Assembly: GCA_024760905.1 (NCBI GenBank)
Contig: CM045745.1
Location: 11,027,782-11,091,781 of the forward strand
Reading direction: 5' to 3'
Source: Plotosus lineatus
Taxonomy: Eukaryota > Chordata > Actinopteri > Siluriformes > Plotosidae
DNA: 64,000 bases
Shown here: piece by piece, positions 31,820-47,200 of the stretch
Numbering within the stretch: the stretch's first letter is position 1
Layout: the number at the start of each line of letters is the position of its first letter
Made by a program: the position numbers and the translations under genes
Notes under the pieces: generated by a model
Database searches by the model: none
The model's input: the letters and a program-made list of their open reading frames with translations, nothing else
What the model was told of the DNA's origin: nothing

Positions 31820-34800
31820 GTAAATGTATTATCCTCAGATATGAAGGCTTGAGACAAGCATTCATACCTTTCACATGGCAACAAACCTACGTAGCTATGC
31901 TGTGTAAGACAGGAGTGTCAAACCCGTGCCACAATGGGCCATGTAGGCTGCAGGATTTTGGTTCAACCAAGCAGCAACACACCTGACTTTGCTCATTTAA
32001 ACGAAAGATTTGAGTCTTCAGGCAGTTGATTGGTCAGTGTCTGTACAGAGCACAAAGATTGACCCATCAACTACCTGAAGACTCATCAGTTACTTAAATG
32101 AGTGAGTCAGATGTGCTGCTGCATGGTTGGAACGAAAACCTGCAATCACAAGGCCCTTTTGTGACATGAGTTTGACAACTATGGTGTAATGTCTCACCTG
32201 ACTCAGATTTGACTTTGGTTGATTAAAAAAAATGCGGTTTGGTAACTTAGTTTACATAACATGAATATCTAATACTGTATGTAAAATTCTCAATTTGGTG
32301 TTGTTAATCTACACCAGGGATCATCAACCTTTTTGAAACTAAAAGCTGCTTCTTGGGTACTAATTAATGCAAAGGGCTATCAGGTCGATACACACTTATG
32401 AAATAACAAATTTGCTCAATTTACCTTTAATTACTGGGTGTATTTGACAGAATAAGCGCCCTGCAACTTTATTTATTTTTTTTGCCCCTGCATCTAATAG
32501 CCGCCCATGTGTACTGCAGTGTTCACGTTTGCGTGCGTCCTTGCGTCCCTGACGCATGAAAATCCGTAGGGACGCATGGTGTCAAACCAATGTGCGTCCG
32601 CCGGACTCATTAATATTTTTCATCAATTTATGTAACATTGTCCCAAAACAGAAATATTTGCCAAAATATCTTGCGAAATCGGTCGATGCTTTGACAATAC
32701 CGCCATATTTGTTTACCTTTCCGAGTGCGAGTTTTGCCTTCTGCGCTTTCGAGATATCAAATCGGGATCCTCTCGCGAGATTTCGTCTGCTCACGTGATT
32801 TCGTCTGCTCGCCAGTGTTCATTCATTTCCGCTAGTTCTCGAGTGTTTAACGTGCAACATGCCTCCGAAAAAAGTATTCAAAGTCGACGAAAATCAGCGT
32901 AGATTAAGCAATTTTTTCTCAATGAACAAAGATTCAAACAGGGATAAAGAGAATGTCTTTGATGAAGAGGAAAATTGCGAAGACAAGCCACGAAAAAAGC
33001 GATCGTTTCAGCAACACTGGCTCAAACTTTACACGTGGTTGCGATATGTAGAGAACGACAACGACGAGGATTTTATGTACTGTAGTGTATGCACGGAACA
33101 CAACAAAGTTAATGGCATGAACAAAGTGACTAAAAATCGCAATTTTCAGAACACAACCTTATCGAGACATGCGGATCTCAGTGCTCACAAATTAGCAATG
33201 GATATACTTTGTGTTGGCAATGATCTATTTGAAGTTCTATACATTTTCGGGCGAATCTTTTCCGTTATTTGACAGGACTCATTACTATTGCATTTGGACT
33301 CATACTTTCCCAACCTGCGAGTCCCTGGGACTCATAACTTTCTTGAGCAAAAATGAACACTGGTACTGGTCACAAAATCATAGATCAAACTTCCCAATTT
33401 TATTTGATCAGTCTCTGTACAGTAGGCCCTCGACATTCGCGGGGTTCGGTTACGAGCCCTCCCACAAATCGAGATAATCCGCGAGTTCTGTACGCGGAAG
33501 TAAAGCCCTATGTATTACGTCACATGCACGAATGAGCAGCTGTAAGTAAAATACTATGTATCTATTACATGTGCGAAAATATGCTTCTTAAACACATTCT
33601 ATAGACAGTCTTTGCGCATAAATACAGTATTAATGTAGCAAAATGTAGTAATGATTAAAAACTTTCACATTTTTACTCTTTTATTGAAGATAAAATATAA
33701 ACATTATACAGCATGTACTGTTGTAAAGCACTCGTAATAGTCTTTTTTCAATTATTATTCCAGTACAGTACCTAAGTTAATTGTTAGAATGTTTGTGCGT
33801 GAGATTTTATGTTCTGTAGCATGTTTAACAAATGATACCAAAAGGGTAAACTTTATTACGCTTCATGTCCTTTTACATTGAACTTGGAATGACGTGTCCA
33901 AGATGGCGCTGCCAGAGGGAAACGTCGCGGAGTTCTCAGTCAAATTGTTTTTGTTCGTTTTAATTTGTTTTATGTGTTTGTTCATGTTTTGCACTATGCT
34001 CGTCTATGAGCAGCTTCGGGCAACTAAGCACGCAACAATCTTCTATCTATTCTATGCTACGGAGCTCAATGCTAGCGGTTAGCGGCTAAGCCCAGACGGC
34101 ACTCTGAGAGGCTTGGTTAGCACTTCCGGCCATACTACTTGAAAATGTTCAGTCCCTGCGAAACAAGATGGACGAGCTTCATGCTCAGATTGCAGGATAT
34201 ACAGGACTGTGTTTCTGTGAAACATGGCTCGAGGAGAGTACACCTGATAAGGTGATTTATACCAGCCGGCTACACGGCCTTCATCCCCTGCTATCCCAAG
34301 CACCGAAGTCGTCGTTCGGCCCTTTCTCGCCTGGGCTTCTTGTCCGGTGGGCGGCGGGAACGACATAACATTGTAAAATAATATCAACATTAATTTCAAA
34401 TAAATCACTTATTTATACCGAGTTACTTTACATGAAGCTTAAAACAGCCAATCACGCTTACAATATGTGAAGCGCTCAATACTTCCGGTCTTCCACGTGC
34501 ACAAGGGTGCCGTTGAACTCGTTTAGAACACAGCCTGCATTGATGTGAATCCCAGCAAAGCGGAGCGTTCCTTCTTTTGTGTAAGTAAGTAAACTTTATT
34601 CAAGAGATGCATACAAAGAACAAGTACAAATCTTAATGAATATTAACATAATAAGTATACACTCTTAGGATTCTGTTAAAAGAAAGTAAATATCTGTAAT
34701 TGTTCTGTAATTTGTGCATTCGGATTTTCATTCATAGTACAACTCTCTTTGCTTAACTGAGTATGCATGGTAGATTGTGCCGATCTGAGCAGATAGTTAA

Positions 34801-35101
34801 TTCATCTGTGTATGAGACTTGTACCCATGCTAGTAGGCTTCCACTTCTGACCAACCATATTTGCTTAGGGTTACAAAAGTTCATCATTCCTCCTCGCCAA
34901 TGGGAGGCCAGTGGTGCAGGATGTTGGGAGGTCAATGGGAGAGCAACTTGTGCATTGTTTGAATTTTTGAGATGGTGCTTTCATAATGTGAACTTGTTTC
35001 ATATCCAGAGACACAAATTTTAGGAAACTGCATTTCGTACCCTGGATTTTTTTTGTTTGTTGGGACTTTCGTAAGGTGAGGTACCTGTGTGTGTGTGTGT
35101 G

Positions 35102-35156
<55 letters not shown>

Positions 35157-35179
35157 GTGTGTGTATATATGTGTGTGTG

Positions 35180-35251
<72 letters not shown>

Positions 35252-38200
35252 GTGGTATCTCAACTTATGACTGTCCCTGATAACGAATTTTACATGATAC
35301 GAGCTTCGATCTCACCAAAAATCTGCTCCATCCAAATTTTAGACTTACAAGCTCTGCTGGAGAAATGGCTTTTCCAGTTTGATTAGCCTTGTACTCTTCT
35401 GTGTATATTCTGTGGTCTCCCCTATGGGGGGGGGGATTACCCCCAGCACGCGAGTAGTGTTTTGCTCGGTGCTTTTTCCCTACACCATAGGGAACACAGT
35501 GAGTGCCACTGCCACCTAGTGTAGAGGATGCGCAATCACACTTAAAGCTGGTCCACCATTATGTTAAAGCTTGTTCCCCAGTGTCATGTGACATTTAGCC
35601 TTGTATTATTAGTCTTATTTTATGTTTCATGTAAGAAACGTTTCCACTTCTGAGCTTGCTATCGGAACGGATTAATTTTGTAAGTAGAGGTGTGTGTGTG
35701 TATATAATATATATCACACACCCAGTCGGCCCCAATTTACAAAATTAATCTGTTCCAGAGCTCTTTTCGTATTGCGGGGATTTTGTAAGTCGGGGTCGCA
35801 TTTTACATGTTAAACGCCTAATTCGTTCCAAGGCACCAGTCTTTTGACTGGATAAACCCTTTAAAAAATAAGTACACCGATTTTATATGAAATGTGTTGA
35901 AAGTAAAAAAAAAAGTTATTCATTAAACCATTTAAACTGTCTCTATCTCTCTTGCGTGCTGCAGGCCCAAGACGTGGAATTCAAAGCACATTCCCTGCTT
36001 GACAGGGAGGTCCAAACTCAACTTTAACTTGATTCCTTTAGGGATCGGAATTCCAGATGAGCTCAAATGCACCCACATTTTATTAAACATTTACTGAATT
36101 AAACAACTTGAACTAAAGAGTTCTGCTTGCTTCCTACTGTCTCTATCTGGGAGGCCAGCGGGGTGGGATGTTGAGAGCAACTCGGGCGTCTTGTGAAATT
36201 TTGATTGTTGCGTTTGAATTTCTTTTTGTAAGAGGGGGTTGTTTTCGTATCCCGGGGACAGACACTTAGGAAACTGATCTTCGTAACCCGGGGATTTCGT
36301 ATCCAGGGGTCTTCGTAAGTTGGGGGCCGACTGTAATACTATAATGGTGCAAATTGGCCGTCTAGTGCAGAGACTAACAAAAGTCTGACGTAAACATTCA
36401 TGTGCATGGTGTGCTGTGAGAGATGATTGTCAAGTACAGAGTCTTTTGTTGACCTGCTAATTGGCAGTCCATAGCAAATAATTTAAAGTCCATTGTGAAT
36501 ATTTGTGCAAGTTAAGGTGTGGTGAGTGAAAATCTAGCATTTACACATGAACGCAATGTCCAGTTTTATTTTATTTTTATATTGCTTCCTGCTCATGTGA
36601 GACTGCAAGAAATAATGAATATTGAAATGATCTGTTCAACAACCTTAAGTGAGCGAGTTCCTTTCGGCTTTTTCCCTTTATCAGGGGTCGCCACAGCGAA
36701 TGATTCGCACGTTTGATTTGGCATAGGTTTTTGTCAGATGCCCTTCCTGACACAACCCTTTAGCGAGGGACAGAAACACGCTGATGGCTTTTCACCTACT
36801 TTTTACCAAAGTCAGCAATGGTTCTTTTTACATGCCTCTCACCATAGACAGCGAGAGAAATGGCCGGACTTTGATAACCTGGGACTCAAACCCCCAACCT
36901 TGGGATCAGCGATCCAGTGCCCACTAGACCACCACTGCCCCTATCTGTTCAACAACCATGGAAATAAAAAATGTTATGATTATACATCACAAGAATGATT
37001 TAAGCTGGGACTAAAGGGTATTAATAGACCAACGAGCATATTTTATGGTTCTGTTTGACAGTACACAAGTACGGATCGTAAGGAGGCTTGGGGGGGGGGG
37101 GGTTGTAAGGTTTTTATTCTTAAGAGATATGACTTTTTTTTTATTTTATTTTATTTTGTATCGATGACCTTATTCTGTACATACTTTAAAAAAAAAAAGT
37201 AAGACTATTGAATGATAATTTCTCTAAAACTCGACCTCGGTTCCAAAAAACTGGAAGAAAGATCCATTCTCTTTCATGCAGCCACTGTCTACAAGTTAAC
37301 CGGGTCATTGCACATAGGCATTAGCCTGCTTGCCCTATAACCCAGCCTAATTAATATTCATTGGCTTTGACTGGCTGGGTGCAGAACGGTCTCAGCATAG
37401 ACAATTTAATTTCTATCCTTTGTTGCCTCTGGTTGTACTGGCTGGCGGGTGAGCTGAAAGTGAATAGATGGAACTCTTGCCCTGGAAAACCTGTTTTACA
37501 CAATATAGTGTGGGACATGGACACTGAGGGTCATAATTGTGACTGTCCTACCCAAATTAATTGAATACAGTGGAACCTTGGTGGTCGAACGAGTCCTTAA
37601 TCGAACAAATCAGAGTTCGATCAAAAAATATACCTTGCTGTTCAGAACAAACGATCAGAGTTCGAACGGATCAGAGCCGAGTGTGTTGAACTCTGCTCAG
37701 TGTGCAGTTCTTTTGAGCAGCCATTGAGAGAGAGTCTCGTACTGCGTATTGTTTATTCATTACATTACGGCTACTTCAACCCGTAACCCTGAGTCCGAAG
37801 AACAGCAGCAGTAATTCTACTTGAAAGGAAAAGAGAGAGGTTGTGAGAATGTGAAGAATCAACTACGATCAAGAGGCAGAGAAGGGAAAACTGCCACGCC
37901 CCCTCAAAGCATTAGCCCGTCCCCCATCTCTCCCTTCCCGTCCATCCACATACACTGACACATCGCAACCGGAAGGGTATGTACTGTAAATACAGTACAT
38001 AATTAGATTACGTGCTATATTAATGTTTTACTCTTTTGTACATTAATATTGTATATTAATGTTTCATAAATACACCTTGTTTTCAAAGTATATACGACTG
38101 TATTGATGGAAGTAGATATTCATCTGAATGCATTAATCCACTTTTAACTATTTCTGATGTGAAACATTGTTTCACTCTTCCAACAAATCCATAATTGACC

Positions 38201-41200
38201 AGATTTTTGGAACGAATTGTGTTCGAGCACCGAGGTTCCACTGTGTTACATGAATATGCATGAGTATTTTTTTTGTGGTTTTGTTTTTATTCCATGGTGA
38301 AGTCCTTTTGATGTCCCCTATCATTCTGTTTTAGGAAATAAATCCATATCAGTATTTGCTTCTCGTCTCAAACTTGAGTGTACGCTTCAACCTCCAAAAC
38401 AACCAAGTTGACAAGCTGTCTCTTTCCACTTTACCTTTAGTTGTCATAACCTGTATGCACATGTTGCTTAGAATATTCATTCATTAGCTTTCTAAACCAC
38501 TGCATCCAAAGGCCAGCCTTAAAAGTATCTTTGTTGATGGTAACATGGTCGGTTGATTCGAAATTGTACATAAAAACCCCGCCTAGTATTCACCGATGCA
38601 AAAAAAAATATATATATATATATACTGGCTGGTTGTGTTGAAAAAACTCCATCTGTCCCCTATCATACACGTTACCAATTTCGTTTGTCACTTTTTAGTA
38701 CCAAGTGCACTTTGTGATTGGTCAATTTCACCAGTTCGGTGAAACAGCGATTCTCATTGGCCTGTACTGTCTTAACAACAAAGGAGGAAAGCATGATGGG
38801 AGGGGACGATGAGACAAAAAACACCTTTTCTTTGTCACCTATTAAAGGTCCCAGCATTGACAATAATAAATAAATTAATGCCTTTCAAATTGAGCAACAC
38901 ATTTGCTGACATTTTCGAACAAATACAAGTTTATTATAAACTGCCAGCAACGGCATAAAGCATGACTGTGTTTGACGCTACGTTGACTACAATATTAAAA
39001 GTTGATATGTTGAAGAAACCTTGATACGCTGTTGATTACAATATTAAAAAACTGATATTCAGTTTGTTGATTTCAAATGCAAGATATTTCATTCTACTGT
39101 GTTTATGGCATCAAATACAGAATATAGCATGATGTATGTAAAATATTTCGCTGTGAATCCTGGATGGCATGCACAGGCCAAAAAAAATTTCTCCCTCCCT
39201 GGTGAATCTTTTTTTAATCATGATATTGCCAACAGTTTTTTTTTAAAGCCTGGCCTAATTAGGGTTGCCAGGAAGCTGGTTTCCCCTCTCGGCAGACTCT
39301 GGGCAAGGGTGGTGTAGACCCTGGACAACTTGCCAGGCCATCAAAACGCTGATTTGATTATTTGCTTTAAATTAAGAGTAAACTGTTTATAAAACCAGGC
39401 TGAATCGAACCCAGCTCAAAACCATGCTTTTTCATTGTTCACTGTCTTATTGGCTTTCTTGCAGAAGAGGAAGAAGTGGACAAAATGATGGAGCAGAAGA
39501 TGAAGGAGGAAGAAGAGCGGAAAAGGACGAAAGAGATGGAGGAAAGAATGTCACTGGAGGAAACAAAAGAGCAGGTGAGAAAGGAATCGAGTTACTGTCC
39601 ACAAATTGGCTCGTAGAAGAATCTCTTATGTTTATAAAAGTAGTGAAGTACATATGATGGTTATCGAGACCAAAGTTAATGTTAGTAAAATGGTTTAGTG
39701 TTTGCTTTTCTGTTTGTCGGCAGCCAGCAATTAATAAATGTCAGCTTGTACATAGATTTTGCAGGCAAAAGTACAATTTGTGGAGAGGCATTATTGCATT
39801 TTAGAAATCACTGGACTTCAGCAATTTTTTTTTTTTTTTTTGAAAATCAATCAAAAAAGCTTCAAGTATATAAGAGGATTTTCTTTTACCTGAATAATCA
39901 CATTATATACAGGGATCCCTCACTTTCCACGGTTAATTGGAACCAAGATCCCCACGCGACCATCGAAATCCGCGAAGTAGGATCATCTCCCAACCCAAGC
40001 ACCGACTGACTTGTGTATATAATATCAATGAATACATATTCAAAGCTAAAAATGCTTATAGTAACAAAACATTCCAAAGAAATGCTCAAGATGTAAATAA
40101 AATATAAACACACACAGATGCGCACCTCACAATGTAACTAGTTTTGATGGGAGATTTTTTTTTTTTTTTTTTTTTTGGGGGGGGGGGGTGTTGTTGTTGC
40201 TTTAGGGGTTTTTTGCATAAGTGGCCTTGTTTTTGTGGAATTTTCCTTTTTTTTCTCCTATTCTTCCTTAATTTCTTTAATTCAATGAATATTTAAAAAA
40301 AACGTGATGCACTGAAGCCACATGAATTGATGTGCGAAGTAGCAAGGGATCCCTGTACTACATTAGAATTACGCATTCAGCTTGGTACACTTTCTAAACA
40401 AAAAAACAAAACATTATCCTGAGTGAATAATGGTTGAATCAAAATGTCAGTCACTTATAGCAGGCCATGTCATTATTATACTGTAAAAGGGAAAAATAAA
40501 TCAGTTTTTTTGCATTGTTTATTTTGAACAAGTCCAAAAAGTCAGCTGCACACAGAATGGTTTACTTGTGTTTTTATGTAGTGTATATACTATATCGGGA
40601 TCCCTCATTTTCCGTGGTTAATTGGGACCGAGATCCCCACGCGACCATCGAAATCTGTGAAGTAGGATCAACACCACCCCTGACATATACGTACATGTAT
40701 GTGTATATAATATCAATAAATATATATTCAATGCCATAAATGCTTATAACAAGCATTCAAAAAATAACAAGATGTAATTAAAATATAAATATACACACAC
40801 ACAGATGGAACTGCATGAGAAGAGGACATGCATACATACACTGGCACGCATGCACGCAGATGCACATGCACACACAGATGCGACAATGTAAGTACAGAAA
40901 TTTAGCCAATGGTTGAGAGCTTTTGTTCTTCCCTCCTGCTGATTGGTTTCAGATGATGTGCGCACCTTTTTTTTTCTTCCCTCCTTCGTGCACAAGTTTG
41001 CCTGAGAGAGAGAGAGGGAGATTTTCTTTCGGCTTTTTCCCTTTATCAGGGGTCGCCACAGCGAATAATTCGCACGTTTGATTTGCGAAGTAAATTATGT
41101 GGGGTTTTTTTTTTTTGTTTTTTTTTAATTATTTAAGCCCTATGATGCCACTCAAACACCCTGCATCTTCTCTAGCTTCTGGTAAGGAGCATAAGCGCTT

Positions 41201-44200
41201 TATTTATTAATAAATATCACGGTACAAAATTACGTTTTTACTACATTATTACTGTATTAATGAGTAAGACTGTCTATAGAATGGGTTTAACAAGGATATT
41301 TTGGTGCATGTAAGATCATACATAGGATTTGAAAACTGCGTCAAAAACTTGCAGATTTTCATGATCCGTGGGAAGGGATGGACCCATCATGAAAAACAGG
41401 GGCCTACTGTATTTTCCAGACTCTCTGTCGCTTCAGAGTATAAGTTGATTTGGCCAAAAAAATACATGATAAAGAAGAAAAAACTTATAGAAATCACACT
41501 TTTAAATTGCATTTTTGGGGAAACTCATTGAAACTGTCTACCTTGGTTTGAAATCTGCTGGTAGTTTTTGTGATGTGGTCCTCGTTCTGATAGAGAGGCA
41601 GTTGTTGCATGAAGCGGTAGCACCAAGAAGGTCCGTCTGATACGTCATTTATTAATCATCTCTTTGGCAACTACCTGGGCGTGGAGACACAACTGCACTG
41701 TTGACAAGCCTCTGCTTGAGGCACCTTGCTCAAGCGCCCGTGTGCGAACTCGTCCCTCGAGCTGTGGCCGTCTAACTTGTAGCTCGTGATTAGCTGCTTT
41801 TTTTTCTTCATTGCAGTACTAGTAACCTCTGCTTTTCTCCGGTCCCTCACAAGTTTCATGTTCACTCCAACCTTTCTTTCTGCTGCTCACTTACCATTTT
41901 CTGCTGCATATTTCACTACTTGTAAAATTCAGAATAGGATTTTCTTTTTGGGGCCATTTTTGTTCAGTCCAGTTTACTGATTATTTTGAAAGTTTGAATT
42001 TTCAATGGTACTGGATCATCAGGTCCTGGTACACAAGCCTCGATCTGATCTCTTGCGGTTGTGAGTATGAAAATAACATGTGGAGTTATGCTCATTATTA
42101 TGATGAACAGAGTTATACATAATTTCACATAAGTCGCTCTGGAGTATAAGTCGGACCCTCAGCCAAATTATGAAAAAAAGCGTGACTTATAGTTTGGAAA
42201 ATACGTTATACGAAAACTCTTCAAGAAAGCTAAACAGATGCCATTGTGTGTGTGCTTCGAGTTCATGCATCATACATTAAAGAACTAGTAACAAAAGCAT
42301 ACTGTTTTTATTGTGCTTTCTTGCTTGGTTACGCTGCAGTATATATTAAAACAGATTTTCCTCAGGCTTGGCAGATGTCACTGAATTAATAGTTCCGTTA
42401 ACATTTTGCAGTGCGAGGTAATTGAAGTACTGTATAGTCTGTTTCTGAGATGCTGGGATTCTCTCTGACGATCCTATAATAGTCATTCTCAATCGGCACT
42501 GTGCCGAGAAGTCTGATTTGAATTGACAGAAATGGTACACGTATAACTGCATCGGGCTTTATGCATGAAAGAACTCTGACGACAGAGTTAAAGGGGGGAT
42601 GGTAGTGAGTAGTGATCTGGTTCATCCTCATAGTCTCCTTCCTTAGCGGTGTGCTCATCTGCCTCATTTATGAATGTTTATGTACTGTATTAATCCCCGA
42701 AGGGAAACAATTTAACCCATCCAAAGTGAGCACATACACTTAAACAGTGAGCATACATGCACTTAAAGTGCCCGGACAGTAATTACGGGTGAGATGCCTT
42801 GATCAAGGGCACTTTACCCATGAAGGGTGGAGGGAGGGAAATTGCATGCCGTTTCCTGCTGGTTTGGGAATTGAACCAGTGACCTTTGGGTCCAAAATCC
42901 ATTTCGCCAAGTATGAGGCCACAACTGCCACCATTTATAATTTTAATTACAGCAATTTATTAAACAATTGAGACTTTTTTACACAACCTGAATGTTTTTC
43001 ACATTGGATTTGTGTACTGATCAGAGCTACACTGTGCTTTTGAGTGTTGTCCTGTTTTTTTTTGTTTTTTGATGTTTTTGTTTCTTTTTTTTTTAAACTG
43101 AATCAAGGTGATCATTATACAAATCTATACAGGACTAAATAAGGTGTATATGCATGTAGTCCTGCATTGTTTTAAGCAGCACAATGAAAAGTCTGGAAGG
43201 AATGTTTTGTTTGGCTGTGTACCTATACAGTAGGCCTCTGTTTTTCGCGATGGTTCGGTTCCAGCCCATCCCGCGGATCAAGAAAATCCACCAGTTATTG
43301 ACGTGGTTTTAAAACCCTATGTATGATTTTTATATGCTCTAAAATGTGCTTCTTAAACAGTCTTACTCATGAATACAGTAATAATGCAGTAAAATGTAGT
43401 CATGATTAAGTAAAAACTTTTTAATTTTGTCCTGTGATATTTATTAATGAATAAAGCACTTAAGCTCCTTACCAGAAGCTAGAGAAGATGCAGAACGTTT
43501 GAGTGGCATCATGGGGCTTAAATAATTAAAAACACTAATGTGAATTCACAATTGAAGCAATCACGTTGACATGTGCAAAGGAGGGAAAAAAAGGTGTACA
43601 CATCTGCAACTAATCAGCAGGGGGAGAAACAAGCTTTCAGCTATTGGCCAACTTTGAATCATGTGCCAGTAACTTCTGGGTTTTCCGCTAATCCGGAAGT
43701 ATAATAAGTGTAGTAATTATTAAGTAAAAACTTTTACATTTTTCACTGTGATATTATGAATAAATAACGTGCTTGGGCTCCTTACCAGAAGCTAGGGAAG
43801 ATGCAGGGTGTTTGAGTGGCATCATAGGGCTTAAATAATCATTAAAAACACACAAAATTTACTTCACAATTCAGGCAATAACGATGATAACTTGTGCGCG
43901 AAGGAGACAAAAGAGGTGTACACATTATCTGCAACCAATTAGCAGAAGGGAGAAACAAAAGCTCTCAGGCATTGGCTAATTAATCAATTGACTTGACTTT
44001 CTGTAGTTCAGCAACCAAACTTTTCATAGCAAGTTAGATCGTTAGACTAACAGGAGTCTCTTTTATAGCTTTATGTTAAACTCCGGTGAGAGTGAGTGGT
44101 CCAAAAGCAGGCCTCGACATTTCAAAAATCTTAGGAACCAGTTTATGGTTCATGGGTAAATGGCTCTGGTGAACTTTGGCTGACCAGAGTAATTTACCCG

Positions 44201-47200
44201 TGAACCATAAACATAAATCAGAAACACTAACCTTTTAACTGGCTGAACTGAAATGTTTACAAATTGCTAACATTAACACCTGTAACTCCATTTTGTCGAT
44301 GTAGCATTTAGAGATGGATCAGTTCCCGAAAGTTCGGTTTCGGTTGTGCCTTTAAAACCGTGACCAGAAACCGAGGCTGCATTTAAAAACTGCTACAAAA
44401 GGTTTGCCGCCGTAACAGTTTTGACTGTAGAGTCTCGACAAGGGGTTGGGAATCTTTTTGACGAAAAGAGACAAAAAAAGACACATTTTAAAATCTAATC
44501 CTCTTAGAGCCATACACATATATAAAATATATCAGGGGTCGGGAACCTATGGCTCGCGAGCCAGATGTGGCTGTTTTGATGACCTGTATCTGGCTCTCGG
44601 ATAAATCAGATGGCCTTTCCTAACAAAATAATGAATACATAATTTCACTGTCATTTAAATAAAAAGAAAAAAAAAAGCCATCAAGTAAAACAAAAACAGA
44701 TGAATAAATCTATACATCTATTTTCAATGCCATGTCACTGTAGCGTGCAGTGGAGAACCAATCCTTTCTGTATGCCAGTGTGTGGGCGGGTCCGATACTT
44801 TGAAACTCTAATTTTATTAGATTATAACAACAGCCACAGACTGCGTGTGTGGGTTTTGAATAAAGAGGTAAATTCCCTCGTTTTGATCAGCTCATTTCCA
44901 CGAAGCCAAGCACAGCTGGCAAATAAACACAAATGGGCAGACATGGAAAAACTTCAACCCGCAGACTAGCTGATTGCCAAAACTTGGGATGCGCTTCCTG
45001 TCACAAACACTGCAGCTCGAGTCCAATAAAATTTAGTTTCAAGGTATCTGACCCGCCCGCATACAGAAAGAATTGGCTCTCCGCGTCGCGCCACAGTGAC
45101 AAGTGGAATTGAAAATCGATGAATAGATTTACATGCATGATATTTATTCATCTGTTTTTGTTTAATTTGATGGCTTTTTTAAAATTTATATTTATATTAC
45201 GGTGAAATTATGTATTCGTTATTCTGTTAAGATAGGCCACCTGATTTGAGAGCCAGATATAGTCATCAAACTACAGTCATCTAGAAGTGAAAAGAGTGTC
45301 AGATAGAGTGATGAGTCTCGAGTTAGAAATTGAAGGCGTGATGGTCAATGTTGTTAGTGCTTATGCCCCACAGGCAGGATGTGAGCGAGAAGAGAAGGAG
45401 AGATTCTGGAGGGAGTTAGATGAAGTGATGAGGAATAGCCCCAGAGGTGAAAGAGTGGTCATTGGTGCAGACTTCAATGGACATGTTGGTGCAGGCAACA
45501 GAGGGGATGAGGAAGTGATGGGCAGGTTTGGTATCCAGGACAGGAACACGGAGGGACAGATGTTGATAGATTTTGCAAATGGAAATGGCTGTGGTGAATA
45601 CTTTCTTCCAGAAGAAACAGGAGCATAGGGTGACTTATGAAAGCGGAGGTAAGAGCACACAGGTAGACTACATCTTGTGTAGGCCATGTAATTTGAAGGA
45701 AGTCAGTGACTGCAAAGTAGTAGTGGGTGAGAGTGTTGCCAAACAGCATAGGATGGTGGTGTGCAGGATGATGCTGATGGTAAGAAAAGTGAAGAAGGCA
45801 AAGGCAGAGCAGAAGACAAAGTGGTGGAAGCTGAAAAAGGAAGAGCGTCGCGTTGTCTTCAAGAAGGAATTGAAACAGGCTTTGGGTGGTCAGGAAGTGC
45901 CTCCAAATGACTGGACAACCACAACCAATGTGATCAGGGAGACCGGTAGGAGAGTACTTGGTGTGTCCTCTGGAAGGAAAGTAGATAAGGAAACTTGGTG
46001 ATGGAATGAGGAAGTGCAGGAATGTGTACAAAAGAGGTTAGCTAAGAAGTGGGACACAGAGGACCGAAGAGAGTAAACAGGAGTACAGGGAGACACAGCG
46101 TAAGGTGATGGTGTCAAAGGCCAAACAGAGGGTGTACGATAGGTTGGACAGTAAGGAGGGAGAAAATGATTTATACAGGTTGGAACAGCAGAGAAATAGA
46201 GATGGGAAAGACGTGCAGCAAGTTGGAGTGATAAAGGACAGAGAGGGGAAATGTATTGACTGATGACAGAAGTGTGCTGGGAAGATGGAAAGAGTACTTT
46301 GAAGAGCTGATGAATGAGGAAAATGAGAGAGAGAAAAAAGAGTAGAAGGGGTGACCATTGAGGAGCAGGAAGTAGCAAAGATTAGTAAGGGGGAAGTGAG
46401 GAGGGCATTGAAGAGGATGAAGAGTGGAAAGGCAGTTGGCCCTGATGACGTACCAGTTGAGGTATGGAAGTGTCTAGGGGAGGTAGCAGTAGATTTTCTG
46501 ACAAGAATATTCAACAAGGTCATAGAAAGTGAGCAGATGCCGGAGGAATGGAGGAGAAGTGTGCTTGTGCCCATTAAGAACAAGGGAGATGTACAGAGTT
46601 GTGGCAACTACAGAGGGATAAAGTTATGGGAAAGAATAGTGGAAGCTAGACTAAGGGCAGAGGTCAGCATTTGTGAACAACAGTTTGGCTTCATGCCAAG
46701 AAAGAGCACCACAGATGCAGTGTTTGCTTTGAAGATGTTAATAGAGAAGTACAGAGAAGGTCAGAAGGAGCTGCATTGTGCCTTTGTGGATCTGGAGAAA
46801 GCATATGACAGGGTGCTGAGAGAGGAATTGTGGTATTGCATGAGGACGTCTGGAGTGGCAGAGAAGTATGTTAGAGTGGTGCAGGACATGTATGAGAGAT
46901 GTAAGACTGAGGTGTGCTGTCGGTGTAACTGACGAATTCAAGGTGGAGGTGGGACTGCATCAAGGGTCAGCTCTCAGCCCCTTCTTGTTTGCTATGGTGA
47001 TGGACAGGCTGACAGACGAGGTTAGACAAGAATCTCCATGGACTATGATGTTTGTAGATGACCTCATGATCTGTAGAGAGAGCAGAGAACAAGTGCAGGA
47101 AAATCTAGAGAGGTGGAGGTATGCCCTGGAAAGGAGGGGAATGAAGGTTAGTCTCAGTAAGACAGAATACATGTGTGAACGACAAGGACCCAAGAGGAAC

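Noticed and set aside
45287..45628. Intact endonuclease protein
   Set aside because: The frame begins inside the domain and breaks at about 45600; it is a truncated LINE.
46038..46607. Long minus-strand frames opposite the RTE and LINE coding regions
   Set aside because: They are complement shadows of purine-rich LINE coding sequence; they have no recognised domains.
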